A stretch of DNA of 64,000 nucleotides from Candolleomyces eurysporus (GCA_027579435.1 JANBPK010000945.1:18003-82002), one strand, 5' to 3'; positions 10,366 through 28,245 are shown, counted from the first letter of the stretch. The notes: generated by a model from the letters alone, not told the origin. Numbers and translations: made by a program.

Positions 10366-13300
10366 CTAGGGATCGCCGGTCAGAGATTCACTCTCCTTCT
10401 CGTCCTTTAACCATGATTCACATCCCTCGTTCCAAGCGGCGACCTCACTTGGCGTAGCGCGTCTCCCAAACAGCGCCAATCTAAACCACTTGCCCAACTT
10501 GTCGATGGAATCTTTGTTTCGCAAAGTCTTCATGCCATAACAAGACCAAAGTGAGGTTAGGATCTCACGTCGATACTGAGAGTAATCTGGATTCGTCGGG
10601 GCTAGTGTGTGCGACACGAAGAGCATCATGTAATCGGTGGCCTCATCTTCGAAACGGCCTGTCTCCAGCTCAGGAGTCCCACCAGCGGAAGAAAGATGAT
10701 CGTCACGCACCGTCTGAGATGAGTCGGCCCAACAACTCCGATTGACCCTCTTGGAGCTTGGTGGTTCCTGTAGCAAATATCTTGGAGACAATGCGTAGTG
10801 AAATGCTTTGGCGAACTAAAAGCATGCTTCTGTAAGTTGCCTACAGCAGGGGATCGAAATGTACTTAAAAGACTCTTACTTGCAGCATCCCGTGACACCG
10901 ATGAAAGCAGTTCTACCGCCAAAGACCTCTTATCTTTGGGGTCAAGCAACCCCATGAACTTCGTCAGCTGGGCCTTAATTCGGGACAGTACATCCTTGTA
11001 TGTGGTCGTTTCGACTGGCAATGACTTCCCTTTGTCGGCCTTGGGTGGGGACGACAAAGCAATCAGCAAGCGCATAGCTGGCTCCCAAATATCGCTATTC
11101 CGATCATCCAGTGCTAGGGCGACAATTTTGGTTATGGATGAATCAACCATCGACGGTTTCGAGCGTCCTGTATAACCATTTTGAAGTGACTGTACAAGTG
11201 ACGGATAGAACCATACGCACCGTGCTTTTCATATAAACGCAACAGCATTTCGAGAGCTGTTGCCCGTTCGAAAGGCGAAGTATGCTGAAGTATCCGGGAC
11301 AGTTTATCGGCGATGGATAACGCCGCATTGTCTGATATAGGGACTGCATGAATGGTATTAGATGGTTGGCGGCTCATGCATTACGCCACTCACAGTCTTG
11401 GGTAAGACGCAAAGCAGTACGTTTTCCCGCATTCGTGGTGATTTTTGCAATCAACGAAGGAACAGCAACCAACACAACATGGTTAAACTCCGCTAGTCGC
11501 GTCCAGGCGATAAGTAGGGAAGACCACATAATGAAGCATTGAAAATACCAAGACCTACATTCATTGGAGTGGGCCAAATTTTCAAACAGTACTTTTTTGG
11601 CTTGCTTGTAAAACGTTGGGTCTCCGTCGGTCAGAACGGCTTTCAGTAAGTGCGAGATAGAGGGCCGAACAAAGTCTCTGAATTGGGCTATGATACGTGA
11701 CTTAGTAAAATAAGTATACCAAAGAATGGCTTTGGCAGTACCGTTTTTTTTGGTGAGCCTGTCAATGACTTTGAGAGCGTTTGCACGCAAACTATGAGAT
11801 TCATGATCTTTCAATGAGTTTTCAACAACCTTCTGCAACGATGCTTTGAGAGGCCTTTGTAAGTGTTCGACTAAGGAAACGAATTGTTAGCCATGGAATA
11901 CCAGCAGATACACAATTAACATACGTCGACCCTTGGTAACGAAGGCCTCCAGGAGCTGAAGGGCATGTTGTCTTGGATCATCGTCGGCCTTGATGGCCAA
12001 GCCGGCCAATCGGGAGACGGTCTTCTCGTCGTCAACTGTAAGGCCCAAGTGAACCCTTATTATCATGTACCACTTGTCAATCGATGATGAACGTACCGTT
12101 TTTTGCCAGCTCTGCATGTGACTGCTCATCCCATTGGCAACCTTCTGAGCATCGCACGCCCATCAAATGAGAGAATAGGCGGATAGCTCTGCAAACGTCC
12201 ATCGGCAGCTTCGAGCCACGCTCCAAGTTCAGTGCTAAATCTAGTGCTTGAGGGAAAATTTCTTCTACTGGCTCAGAATGTTTACCTTTTAGCAGTGAGC
12301 ATCCAGCAGGTTCTGCGAGATAAGATCCACTCACTTTTAGAAAAGGGATCCAAGTCACGAATCTCGCCGCTCTCCTTAATTGCAGTATTGATGACCTTGT
12401 GAAGGAGCGATTCATATGCAGGAATTCGTCCAAAAAGTAGAATCAATTCAATCCAGACAGCATCTCGTCTTTGGCAGAGGATATTTTCTGAGGCTGGAGC
12501 GAGAGTATGTCAGTCAGTATATTGCATCGCATGGAGGTGACGGTAACAGACCATCACGATAGAAGTCTGACTCGCTCCTTGGTCTTGTGATGGCAACCAA
12601 GATCGACACGGCACGATCTGCCACTCCAGGAGTTGGGGATGCGAGGGAAGGGCTAAGCACTTCACTCAGCTTGGACGCAACACTATCCCTAGCCTCAGCT
12701 ATGATCGTGATCAGCATTGCACTTGTAGAACTTGCCAAACCCACCTTTGGAATCCATGAATGACCGGAAAGCTTTGGCTATTTCCTCCCGCACCTCGCTC
12801 TGAGTGTCAATGATCAAGTTGTCTAATAGTACAGAGAGGAATTTCGAGTTGGCTGGTTCGGGAAGTTAGATAATACTGTAATCATCACGATGAAAGAGGG
12901 TGCCAACTAACCATCCTTAATCTGAGTACTCGCAAACTTGACCCATGCCTGACGGATGCGCCAATCGGAAACTTTCATTCCACTTTCGAACTTGTCAACT
13001 ATCGCACTGTTGACGGACTCTTGAGCTGCTTCTACTAATGGTGAGAACTTGGTCACGACTAGAGGCGAACACTGCTATGCTTACTTGTATTGTTATAAGC
13101 GAGGCCTGAAAAGACGTTCAGCGCATCCAAGCAAACCTCCTTGTCTCTATCTGATACGGCCAAGGTGGCAAGCCTGCGCAAAATGCCCACCAAAAGACTA
13201 CCTAGGCAAAGCATTTTCAGAAAGTCGAAAGAAGGAACATTTGTAGAACTTGCGCTTACTGTGTCTTTCGCACTCATTCTGTATTTCACACTCAGACTGT

Positions 13301-16135
13301 CTTCCTAGGGTGAGTAGGAGCTGGACGAATAGGATGCGGACATCTGAAGGATTTTTCGTTTCGTCGAGGAAGATTTCCATTTTGTTGGCTATGTCCTTCA
13401 GCTGAAGCATGCGAGCGGCGGCTAGGGGAGTGACTACGTCAGTCCCATCAATGACACGAACTGTTCATATAATGGTACTTGCAAAGTTTTGATCGTGCGA
13501 GTAACTGAAGAGACCGAAGGCAGGCATAACGGACGCGGTCGTCGTCTTCAGTGTCAACAATCGCAAAAATGCTTGCTGCTACACCTTTCAAGTCTTCTGG
13601 AACTGTGGGGACACGATGTCAGTATCGAAGGGAAGATACACATCGTCTTCTTACAATATCCTCCTGCAGCTAGAGTTGCGACGAGGTAAATCCAACCGAT
13701 GGGCTCCTTGTGTGCCTTCAGCTGTGATCCGGGTGTGGCAGTATCGTCTGATTTTTTAGGACGAATGTCGTCCATTAGCACTTTTGCAACCGCTCTCAAA
13801 AAATCTTCGGCAGTTTTCCTTAAGCTCTCTGGAATGACAGTGTAGGTATTGTGCTGTCAGGAAGTCAGAAGCGGAGAAACCGAACCTGTCAGGGAGAGAG
13901 CAATCGAGAATTTCACCAATCCTGACACTTTAGCTAGCTGATCCGGATCCTGCAGGGATATATCCGGCGTCAAGCGGTCCATCAGTAAGCGTTTTACAGC
14001 CTGGGTGTACTCAGGTTCTGGTCCATTTTCAATCATACAGATTTGGCGGAGGACATTAATAGACGTACGCTTTGGGCACTCTCCCAACTTCAAGTTGCTT
14101 TCGGGATTGACGCAGTCGAGAATGTCGAAATCAGATTCATCAGCATGGATGGTTACAAGCTCAAGCGCAATTTGAACGGCGTCGGAAACAAGAGCTGCGC
14201 AAGGACATGTAAAACGAGACAACCAATTTTAGGATCATAGCAGCTCACCGGGAAACTTAATCAAGATCCCCAAGAAAATCACCCAATCTGTTCGCCTGGA
14301 ACCATCTGACTTGCAAAGGGCCACGATGGAGTCTTTCTTGGATGCAAGAGCGGTTTTCAGTACGTCAACCATTCCGTCTGACGCAATGGTTACTATTTCT
14401 GTTCAGTCTTTGAATATTGTACGCACCCTCCAGTTTCTTGGATTCACATATGCATGAAATCAGTTTGAGAGACAAACGACGAACATGCTCTTGAATGCTC
14501 TTGTCAGTTTGGTCCTCTGCTGACTCCGCCCAAGTTAATAAGTCTTGCAGCAACTTGCCACTAGGATGCACTATGCTATTGTTAGGGATAGATCGAACGA
14601 GAGTGGTCGCTAGCAGGGTACGTACGCTGGTGTTTAAGCATCTTGAAGACGAGGACAAAGTTGTCGCGTATTCCCCAAAACATGTCGGGCGGCGTTTGAT
14701 ATGATTCCACTCTTCCTAGTATTTTCAGCATGTCAAACTGGAAGTCTGCTTCCGGAAAATAGCATGAATATTACGTATTTCAGGTTGAGAAACTCGTGAC
14801 TCACCGCCCTGGGTAAGTTGCCTGAGAAGGCGGATAGCCTCTCGAGAGACAGAGGGGTCCGGGTCGAAGATCGCGACGTGGACTACTTCTTCAGCCAAAA
14901 CAGCAGTCACATCGTGCAAGAACGCTTGCGAGCCCCAGGTCATCTCCAATCCTGGGTTTTCGGATTGACCTTCCTTCAGAGCTTCAGACAGATTCTTTAA
15001 GATCCTGTACTGCTCTTCCCCGTCTGAATTTTCCATGGCCGAATGGAACACGTCCTTCCAGGTGTCGTCCTTGGGTTGGGGAACAGATTCTGCTCCGAGT
15101 CCGAAATAACGTCATCATCGAAACGGGTCAGCAAAGCGCCAGGTGGGCCTACTCACCTGCACCTGTCGGCTGTTTGGATGGCTTCCAGGTAACACTTGTA
15201 AGGTTCATGGCGGCCCGACGAACGTCCTTTTCTGATGCGCGCAACGCAACACCAACCAAGTCCGGCATTAGCTGGTCAATCAGCGAGTGGAATGGACCTT
15301 TGGGATCTGGAAAAGAGAAAAAACAGCGAAATGAGAGCGCAAATTTAATCAGTTGCATCCCTACGTACGGTTTTTGACTGAGCCGACAAATTTGATTGTA
15401 CGCATCTGCTGCTCTGGCTCCCCCTCGAGGTTGAGCCCCGATTGGCAGCTACGAACCAGAGCCGATTCCACGCGCCGTGCTTTCGTTTCTGAAGCAAGTT
15501 ATTGTACGAAGGCAGCAAAAAGCCACGGAAAACGAACTGACTGTCATTTGTGGCTATATCTTCCAATAACTTCAATGCATCAGGGTTTGTGCGATCATCG
15601 TCATCTTCGTCGACAGCCATCTTCGCCATAGACTCGATAGACTCATCGGTAAAGCAGCTATCTAAGCGCAAGGGGATTAGTCTCTGCAATTTTTTCATGC
15701 CTGTCTTTTTGAAGCTCACAATCGAACACATCTGTTCCATCTGCCAGTATTCGGGTCTGCCTCGAAACAAGCGTCGTGATAGCATGCGTGCGGACTTCAC
15801 GGTTGGAATGACCGAGATTCAAAACCAAGCTGTTCATAACACCTGGGGAGGTACCCCGCTCAGGTCCCGTGGCGGCGAAGGATGATGAGGAAGAGAGCTC
15901 GTCGTAGACCATAGCTTCCCATTCCTTAACTTGACCGGAGTCAGTTTACAGAATTTTGAGAGAACGTGGGGTACTTACCTAACTCGCCAAACAATTTAGA
16001 TAGAAATGCCTGGATATGAGATTCGACGCGCTTCCGGTCGTCCATTGTGACCGCATCTAGCCAGTCACTCATAGTACTAGTGTCCATCGCGTGATTTCCA
16101 GCTTGGGCGAGGTAGAGTGGAGTCAGGGTCGGCCA
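10366..16135 (-). CDS. DUF6535-HEAT gene copy A, HEAT/ARM-like repeat part
   Basis: This is the 3' portion of the gene that begins at 17803. About twenty or more short exons separated by ~50-nt introns encode helical, Leu/Ala-rich segments in recurring 35-50-residue units, the pattern of HEAT/armadillo solenoids (for example 'NVLRQICMIENG', 'AVKRLLMDRLTPDI', 'ILVAITRPRSESDF', 'LRANALKVIDRLTKKNG'). The first exon here ('MDTSTMSDWLDAVTMDD...HIQAFLSKLFGE') aligns with the exon after the DUF6535 part in copies B and C, which ties the two parts into one transcript. The C-terminus ('ETGRFEDEATDYMMLFV...LALFGRRATPSEV') matches copies B and C but lacks their Pro-Glu tail. Solenoids bind proteins or nucleic acids; the ligand is unknown. 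Individual exon borders are approximate. Confidence 0.7.
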
Positions 16136-16159
16136 GCGTTGATTTTCGTGAAAGACACA

Positions 16160-17803
16160 CCTTTGGCCAGGCGCAAACTGAGAATAGATATACTAGTTGA
16201 CTTGAGCTTTTTTTTGCCCCTGAATGACCCCGCGACATGCAGATAGCATCAAGTAGAATCGATCCTGGGTGTGTATTTCCCAAAGTGCCAATTCCCAAAG
16301 TGAAGGACGGTCCGGCATCTCCTCTGACTGGAAGTCGAATTCGGGATGAGTAGTATCTGTATTGATTTGGAAAACTTCCGGATTCGATTGGAGGATAACG
16401 AGGACATGGACCCTGAGGCCGAATAGTAACGGCGTCAGGCCTTCGTGCAGGTTGGCCGATCGGTGGACGGGATGAACTGGATCGAGCGACTCTCGGAAAG
16501 TGTTCGGGAGTTGAGGATAGCGTTTGATCAAGCTGACAATCTTAGACTTCTTCTCCTGCGGCGTCGACTTTGCGCATTCATCGAGCTTGTCCTCGAAGTA
16601 TTCGACAAACCGAAGGAAAGCATGCAAATAGTTCCGAAGAATCACAATTCTTGCTTCCGGAGTACCTGTCCTTGCCGACGCGCAGTGCCCGATGCGAGAT
16701 AATAAATCAGACGGGATGCCTTGCTCGCACAGACGCCCGATCCACTCCTGTTTGAACGAAGGAAGAACTATCTCTGCTGCCGCTTCTTCGACATGTTCGG
16801 ACTTGAGCGACCTGAACATTTGGCACAAGATCTTGAAAAGGACCTCGTTCTTCCCGTTCTTGTTCCTGCCGCCGTCCTGCCTTGAATGTGTGTTGCCGTC
16901 TTGCTCATTATCTCGCCGAGTTTTCAACCATACAGTGAAGTCGTAGAGTGGAGTATTGAAAGGTAGCGAACGAAACAGGGGCATGACAAGATACGTCACA
17001 ATCCCTGCCAGGAGGCATGTCAACAGGACCCACCCAACGGTTTGATTATCGTTGAAAGTCCAGACTGTGAGTCCAACCAGGAAGGTGAGGGAGACGACGT
17101 GTGTCTGAAAGATAAGGGGGACATGTGTGATGGCAGTCTCCACGAATCTGGCCTGCTTGTCCAATCTAAATCGGCGATACGCGCCGTCAGCGGTACGCGG
17201 CTTTGTGGTGCCAGGGGCGTATCTTGTCAGCCAGTGCTTGGCCAGAACACCCACCACGGCGACGAAGAGGGTCATCTGAAGGCTTAGAAGCCAGAGGATG
17301 TGGATAGATATTGCTGAACGAGAAATATGAGCGACCGTGGGGGTCGAGGGAGAATCGCGGATGTCTTTGAGTAGACTTTGTTCCGTTTCAACTTGGATGT
17401 CGCGCCGGGCGTCGACGATGAAAGTTGCAACGACGCTAGCAAATAAACCGACCTGGAGGGCCATATCAGTTACTTTGAAGCGTGAAGATGGTTCAAAAGG
17501 TATAATCACAAAGACGAGAAGAGAATCCAAGCTTGAGTTCCACATCACTACCCTCTCTTTTGCGTTACTTTCCGCTTCTTCCAAATACAGGGCCCATATC
17601 CTCGCTGTATTCCTAAACTCGGGAGTATCATGCACTTGCGCCCCAGGGTCTTCTGGGATTCCCCCCTTCTCCGCTGTGCTTGAATCACCAACGGTCTGAG
17701 TATTCGTGTGAGACGCGACTTCACTAGAGAAATGCACGAAAAGCCTACACTGCGTCTGTGGGAGGCTTGCATCTGTGACTGAATACGAGTTAGAGGCAAA
17801 CAA
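16160..17803 (-). CDS. DUF6535-domain multi-pass membrane protein part, copy A
   Basis: Long open exon starting near MFASNSYS; a first exon upstream is likely, as in copies B and C, so the true start is uncertain. Family features: 'RIWALYLEEAESNAKERV' followed by 'SLDSLLVF', then 'GLFASVVATFIVDA' and three more hydrophobic segments ('IHILWLLSLQMTLFVAVV', 'VSLTFLVGLTVWTF', 'GWVLLTCLLAGIVTYLV'). 'AKHWLTRY' and 'YRRFRLDKQ' lie between them. This matches the fungal DUF6535 family, expanded in Agaricomycetes and of unknown function. The open frame stops after 'GQKKAQVN', but skipping one base in an A8 run (16208-16215) restores 'LKSTSISILSLRLAK', which aligns with 'VKMVSTFLLSLWLAK' of copy B just before its splice site. 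So copy A carries a 1-nt slip or a sequence error and otherwise continues into the HEAT part. Confidence 0.75.
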
Positions 17804-19008
17804 TTGGGTGCAAAGTTACAGAGGGGGATATATCGGCGACAGGCCCATATAACGAACCCCCGTCTTTGAGGGTGGGTAGTATGAATTTCACGAGGTGCAG
17901 CGAAAAGGGTTACATGAAAAAGCGTATGAATGTCATGGGGCTGGCACGAGGGAGAGGTCCCCCATTCCCCTTGCACATCGATATCCTAGGGTTGCCCTTC
18001 TTCTGGGTCTGATAAGCCATTTAGACGCTTGTTTGGCATCAACCAGGGAAGTATAATTCGTCGACACGACTGGTTCAAGAAGCGAAGAACCGATGTGCAT
18101 GGTAAAAATATGAAGTTGATTTTGCGAGCAAGACGGCAAAACGTTCGTTCCATATCTCGTAACATTCAAATGAATGCCAGGCGCCAGCGAGTGTATGAAG
18201 ATAGCAATACGCCGGACATGTGGGCACTACGACTAAGCCTTGTTCTTCATATATCCAAACACAAGGCTGACCCTCACCGTCAATTTGGTGCACGATCGTA
18301 CCTGTATGGCAATTTCGCGGCGTGCGGCCAAGCATTTCAAGTACGCAGTAAGGGGAATTCGACGCCTGCCTGATTCCAGCAATGTTCATGGCCATATGTA
18401 AGGAGCTACGCATCGTCTGGACCATGAGATGCATCTTGCGACCGACGTAACGATCTCTCGACTCGCCGGTCGCGTGTCAAGTGGTACAAGTCCGAGTATT
18501 CTGAGAGTTTCTGATCACCTTGTCTTTCATTCCGGCAAAGCGTGCTGGCGAGGAATGGTGATAAAGAAGGAAGCAGGGTATGAAATGGACGCTTACCGTG
18601 GGATTGATCAATGAGCTTTGCACACGTTGGAAGGTTCCGAGTCCATGATTCAATCAAACGATGTCGTCTGCCAGTGCTCAGGCCTCAGGCTGCAAGCCGT
18701 TTATTTTAACCTTGCCAGAGAGAAGTATGCCAGTCCTCAGCTCTGTAAATAGCGGAGAATGGAAGCAGTCGTAAAGTACATAGGTGGTGCTGGACGCGGC
18801 AGGTTTCCGACGTGCATTGGTTCTCACTGGCAGCTGAGACTGAGCGCCTACCAGGAACGAGTCGGAGACGGCGCGGCCCGAAGGCGGCCCCTACTAGCGC
18901 GCTCAGGTTAGTCACATCCGAGTCACATCCAATTGCGGTCGACGACGACACCGAGGGACTGCACGACGACGACAACGGGTCTGTGACCTGAAAGTTGTCA
19001 ACGACAAC
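17804..19008. other. Divergent intergenic region between copy A and the SNF2 gene
   Basis: Probably holds the promoters of both genes and a missing first exon of copy A. Open frames up to 119 codons occur (for example 18075-18434 minus), but none has domain motifs, splice context or a homologue in the window. A GAC-rich patch lies near 18940-18980. Confidence 0.45.
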
Positions 19009-23720
<4,712 letters not shown>

Positions 23721-23739
23721 TCCTCGTCGATACCTTTGT

Positions 23740-25970
23740 TGCCCCTTTGCTCCATATTATTGTTATTTGTATTTCGCCTATGTGTACATTTACAATTATG
23801 CCCTGTTTGCTACTCGTGCAGCGTGCGCTGTCAGGATTTCATTCAACCCGTCCCTCTTCAAGCAATTCTCGAACGCGAAGCTCTTGGCAAGATCTTCCAG
23901 TTGGGTTTCATCCATACCCTTGAACAAGTCTGCCCATTCTTGAACCATGTACTCGGCGAACATGATCGTTCTCGATATCCTGGTGACACGTTCCTGAAGG
24001 GTCCACAACGGTGGGTAGAGCTTCAAGTATTTGGGATCTGCCACCGAATTCTCAATGAGGGAGATGATAGGTTGATAGATGTGTTTGACGTGTTTGTCGT
24101 CCTTGCCCCAGCCGTCGACGGCGAGTCGGTGTTTCCTCACGAGGAACTGTGCAAAGTGGCGTCGGTACGGAGTGGATGGGGAGACGTGGACCATCCCTTG
24201 GAAGCCTATGTCTTTGTAGAGCCAGATCGACCAGCTCAAGCGATCCTAGCAGGCGATGCAGTGAGTACAGGTGGCGTAGCGAAGCCGAGATATAAGCTAA
24301 CCTTTTCGTAGATTTCGAGCTGATCTCTGAGCACTGCATACCGACGAGCATTGGTATCGTCTGTAGCATCGCCATCGTACTCTGCCCTGGCATAGACAGG
24401 GCCCCATTCTCCATTCCACACACAAAGCCCATGCTGATCTATCCACTCTCGCTTGCACTTGTACGCTTTTACGAGGTGATCCTTCTGCGCTTCTGACCCT
24501 GTATATGGTTCCGGTGAATTTGTTGTTCCAAAAATCGCGTAGTCATGGATGGCATAGGCAGTATTCCTCCACCGAGTACCAGCGTCCTCCGGAAACTTTG
24601 TGAAATCCGTCGCGAGGGTATTTCCATCCAAGAATATGATGTGGTTCTCGTCGATGGCTCGGATGGCCTCGTGCAACCTGTCGTACAGATTAATCAAGCC
24701 TTGATGTTGCGGATGAGGATCTGCAGGCTCGTTCAAGACGTTGTATCCGGCGATCCAGGGATTATCTTTATAGCGGGTTGCGAGTTGCTCCCAGAGCCAG
24801 ATAAAACTATCTTGGAAGTCTTTGTGAGTCCAGAGGTGGCCTCGGTGGGTTCCGCCGTCTGCGTGCCATCCTCCACTTTGGCCACCTGGAGCCGCGTGAA
24901 CGTCGATGACGGTGTAGATGGAGTATTTGACACAGAGGGATATGGCACGGTCGAGATGTTTGAAGCAATTAGGCTTGAGGACTCGAGGATTAAGGTCATC
25001 TATATAAGGGATGGAATATAGTCACTAGGTGAAGGAGGGAAATAGGCGTACCTTCGAAGTGCCTGTAATTCACGGCAATCCGTATGCAATTTAGACCCAG
25101 TGATTTGAAGAAAATAGCGTCTGGTTCCGCGAAGAAATGTTCCAAGAACTAGTCGGTAGTTAGGGAAGCAATTTAATCAATATGTGAGCCAGTACGAGCC
25201 TTATCGAAGAAGAACTCTGCCTTCTCCTTTCCAATAGTATCGGCTAGGACTTCTCGAATTTGGAACTCGCACCCAGGGAATCCTGGAGTCAGGCAGGGAC
25301 TGAAATTCGATAGCATTCAACATACAGCCTGTTACGATATACCTGAGATGAAATTCTCCATCCTAGAACTATGTCAGACAGGAGTAATAGTATACGCAGA
25401 GGGTGAGAGCGCTCACATCATCCAACCACCCAATCCAGCGCCGTGCAAGATGACTTCATTGCCTGAAGCATCGACTACCTTGGTTCCGTCAACCTTTAGG
25501 AAAGACATCTAGGAAAGAAGAGGTCAGAACCATGATCGTCCATGGATGCTCAGACTCTTATACTCGTTCGCCGGGAGCCCGGCCCCTTGGTGCGTCACTG
25601 ACTTCCTTGGAGATTCCTCGGATATTATGATGCATTCGAGCGAGAGCGGAGGGTCCCACCAGGGCTGATCATATGAGCCAGGTCTCGCAGCGAACGATTG
25701 CGAGAAACCGATCGCGATCGTGCGCAATGAGAGCGCCCATTTCATAGTCAGTGTGGGAATATAATTTAGGATCTATCCTTCAAGTCATCTTGGACGCTTT
25801 CAGTCAGCGCGTCCACAAGGTCGAAGCCCCTCAACTACAAGAAACCGCTCGTACACCCTTCATACCTATTTCATTTGTTCCTCAGAGTGAGTTCCGGTTT
25901 CCTGCTTATCACTGTGGCAGAGCTTCTCAGCACCAATCATCGTAACAGTGGCCAACGACGAGGGACTTCG
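23740..25970. repeat. Tandem duplication unit 1 (GH5 gene plus upstream flank)
   Basis: Direct repeat of 25985-28245. It covers the GH5 3' UTR ('ATTGTTATTTGTATTT' near 23759), the coding region and ~450 bp upstream ('CGTCCACAAGGTCGAAGCCC', 'GTGGCAGAG.TTCTCA', 'GTGGCCAACGACGA'). In unit 2 that upstream flank runs into the start of the F-box gene; in unit 1 it breaks at about 25970 and joins the 3' UTR of GH5 copy 2, so only the F-box leader was copied. Confidence 0.85.
23796..25508 (-). CDS. Glycoside hydrolase family 5 protein, copy 1 (about 485 aa)
   Basis: The start MSFLKVDGTKVVDASG has no signal peptide, so the enzyme is probably intracellular. Exon 1 ends in 'GLGGWM' and splices to 'MENFISG|FPGCEFQ', a typical N-terminal block of one fungal GH5 group. 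Later exons carry 'VIDVHAAPGGQSGGWH', the acid/base Glu in 'NVLNEPADPHPQHQG' (about residue 190), 'YAIHDY' and the nucleophile Glu in 'WNGEWGPVYAR' (about residue 300). 'KDIGFQGMVHVSP' sits near the C-terminal domain. GH5 enzymes cleave beta-glycosidic bonds by a retaining mechanism; the substrate (glucan, steryl or ceramide glucoside) cannot be fixed from sequence. The intron after 'AEFFFDK' begins GC (GATAAG|GCTCGT) while copy 2 has GT at the same place. All catalytic residues are intact. Confidence 0.85.
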
Positions 25971-25984
25971 TGTCTTTCTTGCTC

Positions 25985-28245
25985 ATCTCACCCTTTGCAC
26001 TATATCATTGTTATTTGTATTTTTCCTGTGTGTACAGTTGGAATTATGCCCTTCTTGCTACCCGTGCAGCGTGCGCTGTCAGGATTTCATTCAACCCGTC
26101 CCTCTTCAAGCAATTCTCGAACGCGAAGCTCTTGGCAAGATCTTCCAGTTGGGTTTCATCCATACCCTTGAACAGGTCTGCCCACTCTTGAACCATGAAC
26201 TCGGCTAACATGATCGTTCTTGATATCCTGGTGACACGTTCCGGGAGGGTCCACAGTGGTGGGTAGAGTTTCAGGTATTTGGGATCTGCCACCGAACTCT
26301 CAATGAGAGAGATGATAGGTTGATAGACGTGTTTGACGTCTTTGTCGTCCTTGCCCCAGGCGTCGACGGCGAGTCGGTGTTTCTTCGCGAGGAACTGTGC
26401 AAAGTGGCGTCGGTACGGAGTGGATGGGGAGACGTGGACCATCCCTTGGAAGCCTATGTCTTTGTAGAGCCAGATTGACCAGCTCAAGCGATCCTAGTAG
26501 GTAATGCAGTGAGTACAAGTGGCATAGCTGAGCCGAGATACAAGCTAACCTTTTCGTAGATTTCGAGCTGATCTCTGAGCACTGCATACCGACGAGTATT
26601 GATATCGTCTGTAGCATCGCCATCGTACTCTGCCCTGGCATAGACAGGGCCCCATTCTCCATTCCACACACAAAGCCCATGTTGATCTATCCACTCTCGC
26701 TTGCGCTTATACGTTTTTACGAGGCGATCCTTCTGCGCTTCTGACCCTGTATACGGCTCCGGTGAATTTGGAAAACCAAAGACCGCGTAGTCATGGATTG
26801 CATAGGCAGTATTCCTCCACCGAGTACCAGCATCCTCCGGAAACTTTGTGAAATCCGTTGCGAAGGTGTTTCCATCCAAGAATATAATGTGGTTCTCGTC
26901 GATGGCTCGGATGGTCTCGTGCAACCTGTCGTACAGGTTGATCAAGCCTTGATGTTGCGGATGAGGATCTGCAGGCTCGTTCAAGACGTTGTATCCAGCG
27001 ATCCAGGGGTTATCTTTATAGTGGGTTGCGAGTTGCTCCCAGAGCCAGACAAGGCTATCTTGGAAGTCTTTGTGAGTCCAGAAGTAGCCCAGGTGTGTTC
27101 CGCCGTCTGCGTGCCATCCTCCACTTTGGCCACCTGGAGCCGTGTGTACGTCGATGACGGTATAGATGGAGTGTTTGGCGCAGAGGGATACGGCACGGTC
27201 GAGGTGCTTGAAGCAATTGGGCTTGAGGACTCGAGGGTTAAGGTCATCTATTCAAGGGAGATATAGTCACGAAGTGAGAGAGGGCAACAGGCGTACCTTG
27301 GAAGTGCCTGTAACCCACGGCAATCCTTATGCAATTCAGACCGAGTGATTTGAAGAAAATGGCGTCTGGTTCCGCGAAGAAATGTTCCAAGAACTAGTTG
27401 GTAGTTAGGGAAAATATTTAATCGAATCAGCGAACCAGTACGAACCTTATCGAAGAAGAACTCTGCCTTCTCCTTTCCAATGGTGTCGGTTAGGGCTTCT
27501 CGAATTTGGAACTCACACCCAGGAAATCCTGGAGTCATGCAGGGACTGAGATTCAAGAGCACTCAACATAGAACCTATTATGATATACCTGAGATGAAAT
27601 TCTCCATCCTAGAACGATGTCAGTCAGGAGTATTAATAGAGGAGAATGAGAGCGCTCACGTCATCCAACCACCCAATCCTGCGCCGTGCAAGACGACTTC
27701 ATTGCCTGAAGCATTGACGATCCTGGTCCCATCAACCCTCAGGAAAGACATCTAGGAAAAGAAGAGGTCAGAATCCGTCACGGATGTTCAGACTCTTATA
27801 CTCGTTCGCCGGTAGTCCGGCCCCTTGGTGCGCTGTCTACACCCCCCTTGGAGATTCCTCGGATATTATGATGCATTCAGGTGAGAGCAGAGGGCCCCAA
27901 CACGATCAGGGCTCTGATCATATGTGCCGGGTCTCGCAGTAGACGACTGCGAGAAACCGATCGCCATCGTGTGCAATGAGAGGCCCAGGGTCATAGGCGC
28001 CCATTTCATAGTCAGTGTGGGAATATAGTCCTTTGTCCTGGAATCGCGAGTAACGTGGAAAGCCCTTTTTGGACGCTTTCAGTCAACGTGTCCACAAGGT
28101 CGAAGCCCCTCAACTACAAGAAACCGCTCGTGCACCCTTCTTTATTTCCTCAGAGTGAGTTCCGGGTTCCTACGTACATCACTGTGGCAGAGTTTCTCAA
28201 CACCGATCGTAACAGTGGCCAACGACGACGTCGACCGAGGGACTG
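25985..28245. repeat. Tandem duplication unit 2 (GH5 gene plus upstream flank)
   Basis: Partner of 23740-25970. It extends about 10 bp short of the F-box start codon at 28254. Unit 2 keeps the junction with the F-box gene and is likely the ancestral arrangement. Confidence 0.8.
26044..27751 (-). CDS. Glycoside hydrolase family 5 protein, copy 2
   Basis: Paralogue of copy 1 with the same exon plan and start (MSFLRVDGTRIV). The catalytic 'NEPADPHPQHQG' and 'WNGEWGPVYAR' blocks, the 'GCEFQIREALTDTIGKEKAEFFFDK' region and the C-terminus ('ARVARRA') are all present. Differences are scattered conservative substitutions (for example 'FGFPNSPEPY' against 'FGTTNSPEPY'), and the intron after 'FFFDK' has a regular GT donor (GATAAG|GTTCGT). 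The first intron splits the Met codons of 'GGWM|MEN', as in copy 1. No signal peptide. The F-box gene starts divergently about 500 bp upstream. Both copies look functional, so dosage or early divergence are the likely outcomes. Confidence 0.85.

Noticed and set aside
18075..18434. 119-codon minus-strand open frame between copy A and the SNF2 gene
   Set aside because: No motif, no homologue in the window, and antisense frames overlap it; treated as intergenic.
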